Of a stretch of DNA of 64,000 nucleotides, positions 62,507 through 64,000 are shown in pieces; within the stretch, counting starts at the first letter, position 1; every line of letters begins with the position of its first letter. A model generated the notes under the pieces. That model saw only the letters and a program-made list of their open reading frames with translations, was not told where the DNA came from and did not search any database. This DNA is from Zea mays (taxonomy: Eukaryota > Streptophyta > Magnoliopsida > Poales > Poaceae). A program made the position numbers and the translations under genes. The stretch spans positions 194,301,439 through 194,365,438 of the forward strand of contig NC_050100.1 in NCBI RefSeq assembly GCF_902167145.1, written 5' to 3'.

Positions 62507-64000
62507 TGCTCGGCGTGCCAGTGTGTGTGGCTGGGGACTTGGCAGCCGTACGTGGCTCGTTCATCAATGAATCCAGTTAGCCTGCAGGGGTCCCCCACGG
62601 CCGAGTGGTTCTACGTCACCGGGGCGACATGGGTACAGTTGGTGCTGTTGGGTTTTGTAGAGAGGCGCTGGTGCTGACTGCTGACAGATACAACCAGCGG
62701 CACTAATATAATGCATGGGACAGGTTTAGCAGTTTTAATATAAAAGTTAGTATAGTAGGCGTATATTTGAGCCGACAACGTTACAAAATTTGGACAGGTC
62801 TAGAATTCTAGAAACCGCTTTCTTTTCTTTAGAAGGCTAGAAATGTCGACTTGTTTAGGAGACCAGAAATCTCTCTAGACATTTTTTTTTTCCTGAGATG
62901 ATCTTGACAAACAAACTACAAATAATAAAAATTTTTTTCAGTTCCCGAGGCCTGCCCAGACCCAAATAGGGTTTGTGCAAATGGGACATTTTTATGTCCT
63001 CGGCGGGCTACAGCTTCCCTTCCATTATGGCCCATCATCATTTGGGCGTCTTTGTCGGCCCAATCGCATTTTTTTTGCTGTCGCTTGTCATTTTTTGCCC
63101 ACGTAAATACAAATAGGTACAATAAACAAATAAAATAAATATAAAGAAAAGAGAGTTGAACGGCGAACGCTATCAAATTACTGAAACTAGTGCTCGGAGG
63201 TCGGTTACTACTTGAAGGTTAACGGAAGGGGGAAAAACATTTCTTTTTTAAAAAAACGGAGAACCGGGGTATGGTGACAACATATCAACGTCAACTGTTC
63301 CTGTTCATACACTGATTTAAAATAAAATCACGAGAGTCACGCAGCATTGCCATTGCCCATTTCGACATCCCTGAAACTGTACTATAATTCTTTCTCCGGA
63401 ATAAACAAACAAATAAAATAGAGCAAATAATGTCACACGCCATCCGCGGCCTCGCCAAACTGAACAGGTACGAGTGAGACTAGGCAAAATTGGCCATGTG
63501 CCGTTAACAGAGTCGGAGGCTTCCACGCTAGACCAGCCTGTCAGTGTGACCAGGCAAATCAAGCAGACTAGAAAGCATGAACACAGCAGCACCTAGTATT
63601 GGCGAGAGTTGCTCCCGCGATGAGATCTGATCTCACTCGCATGTGATTGGCGATGGAGCGAAGCGCTAAACGCTCACCAGCTTCCGCCGCCGTGGCCTGT
63701 ACTCCCTCCGGTGCAGTAAAAGAAGTCATCCTGCGCGTGACCGAGCGTGCACAAAAAGAAGTTATAGTGCGCGTGGGTCTGAGATTTGGACGTTGTTGCC
63801 CCTAGTAATTGCACAAAAAAAGAAAGTCATCCTGCGCGTGACCGAGCGTGCACAAAAAGAAGTTATAGTGCGCGTGGGTCTGGGATTTGGACGCTGTTGC
63901 CCCTAGTAATTGCACAAAAAAAGATGCACTTAAGAGGAATCAAACTTGAGACCTCCAGTCTAGAATGCCTTGGAGCTGCTGCAGCAACCAATCAAGCCTG
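62507..64000. other. Upstream flank of the ALDH gene, no gene seen
   Basis: This is A/T-rich intergenic sequence without a convincing coding region. CTCCCTCCG at about 63703 resembles a Stowaway-type MITE end, and it is followed by a tandem duplication at 63724-63925. Confidence 0.45.
63724..63925 (+). repeat. Tandem duplication, two 101 bp units
   Basis: Two near-identical units (63724-63824 and 63825-63925) start AGTCATCCTGCGCGTGACCG and end near TTGCACAAAAAA. Each holds an internal GTGCACAAAAAGAAGTTATAG stretch similar to its own start region. The unit follows a Stowaway-like CTCCCTCCG terminus and may be internal to such an element. Confidence 0.85.

Overview
The window is repeat-packed grass nuclear DNA, most likely maize (Zea mays) or a close Andropogoneae relative. 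Three intact-looking intron-containing plant genes sit among nested LTR retrotransposons of types that dominate maize: Sirevirus-like copia elements with palindrome-rich LTRs, a Tat/Huck-like gypsy element, and a 3.4 kb Tekay/Prem1-like solo LTR. Species and family names come from memory of sequence style, not from a search. Target-site duplications (TSDs), LTR ends, exon junctions and reading frames were read directly.

Layout. (1) 1-22256: three nested Sirevirus-like elements. Element A has its 5' end outside the window and its 3' LTR at 20572-22256. B (1405-19426, TSD ATTTT) is inserted in A's gag-like ORF. C (5249-14079, TSD CTAAT) is inserted in B's gag. C is the youngest and nearly intact. 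(2) 22257-25090: transposon debris, including an antisense MULE transposase relic split by a hAT-type MITE. (3) 25202-41020: a secretory-type glutaredoxin gene (+, 4 exons) whose first intron is about 15.2 kb. That intron holds a large inverted repeat (25926-33506 against 34585-38595) carrying two convergent pectate lyase copies: an intact 3-exon gene (34226-35543, minus) and a damaged partner (32930-33506, plus). A LINE relic lies at 39440-40130. (4) 41556-58061: an old short-LTR copia element (TSD CATAA) split by a young Tat-type gypsy element (46194-57732). The gypsy element has lost most of pol but carries an antisense five-exon gene. (5) 58593-62370: a 10-exon class 3 aldehyde dehydrogenase gene (minus). 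(6) 62371-64000: its upstream flank, with no gene seen.

The most interesting structure is the inverted repeat inside the glutaredoxin intron. A glutaredoxin pre-mRNA would contain a hairpin of several kilobases made of pectate lyase and flanking sequence, so the locus could be a natural source of hairpin small RNAs against pectate lyase genes. The solo LTR (TSD CAAAT) and a hAT MITE (TSD CTACTACA) occur only in the left arm, and the right arm keeps both empty sites. The order of events is therefore readable: duplication first, then insertions and deletions in the left arm. The second notable structure is the antisense spliced gene, with its own TATA box, inside the Tat-type element.
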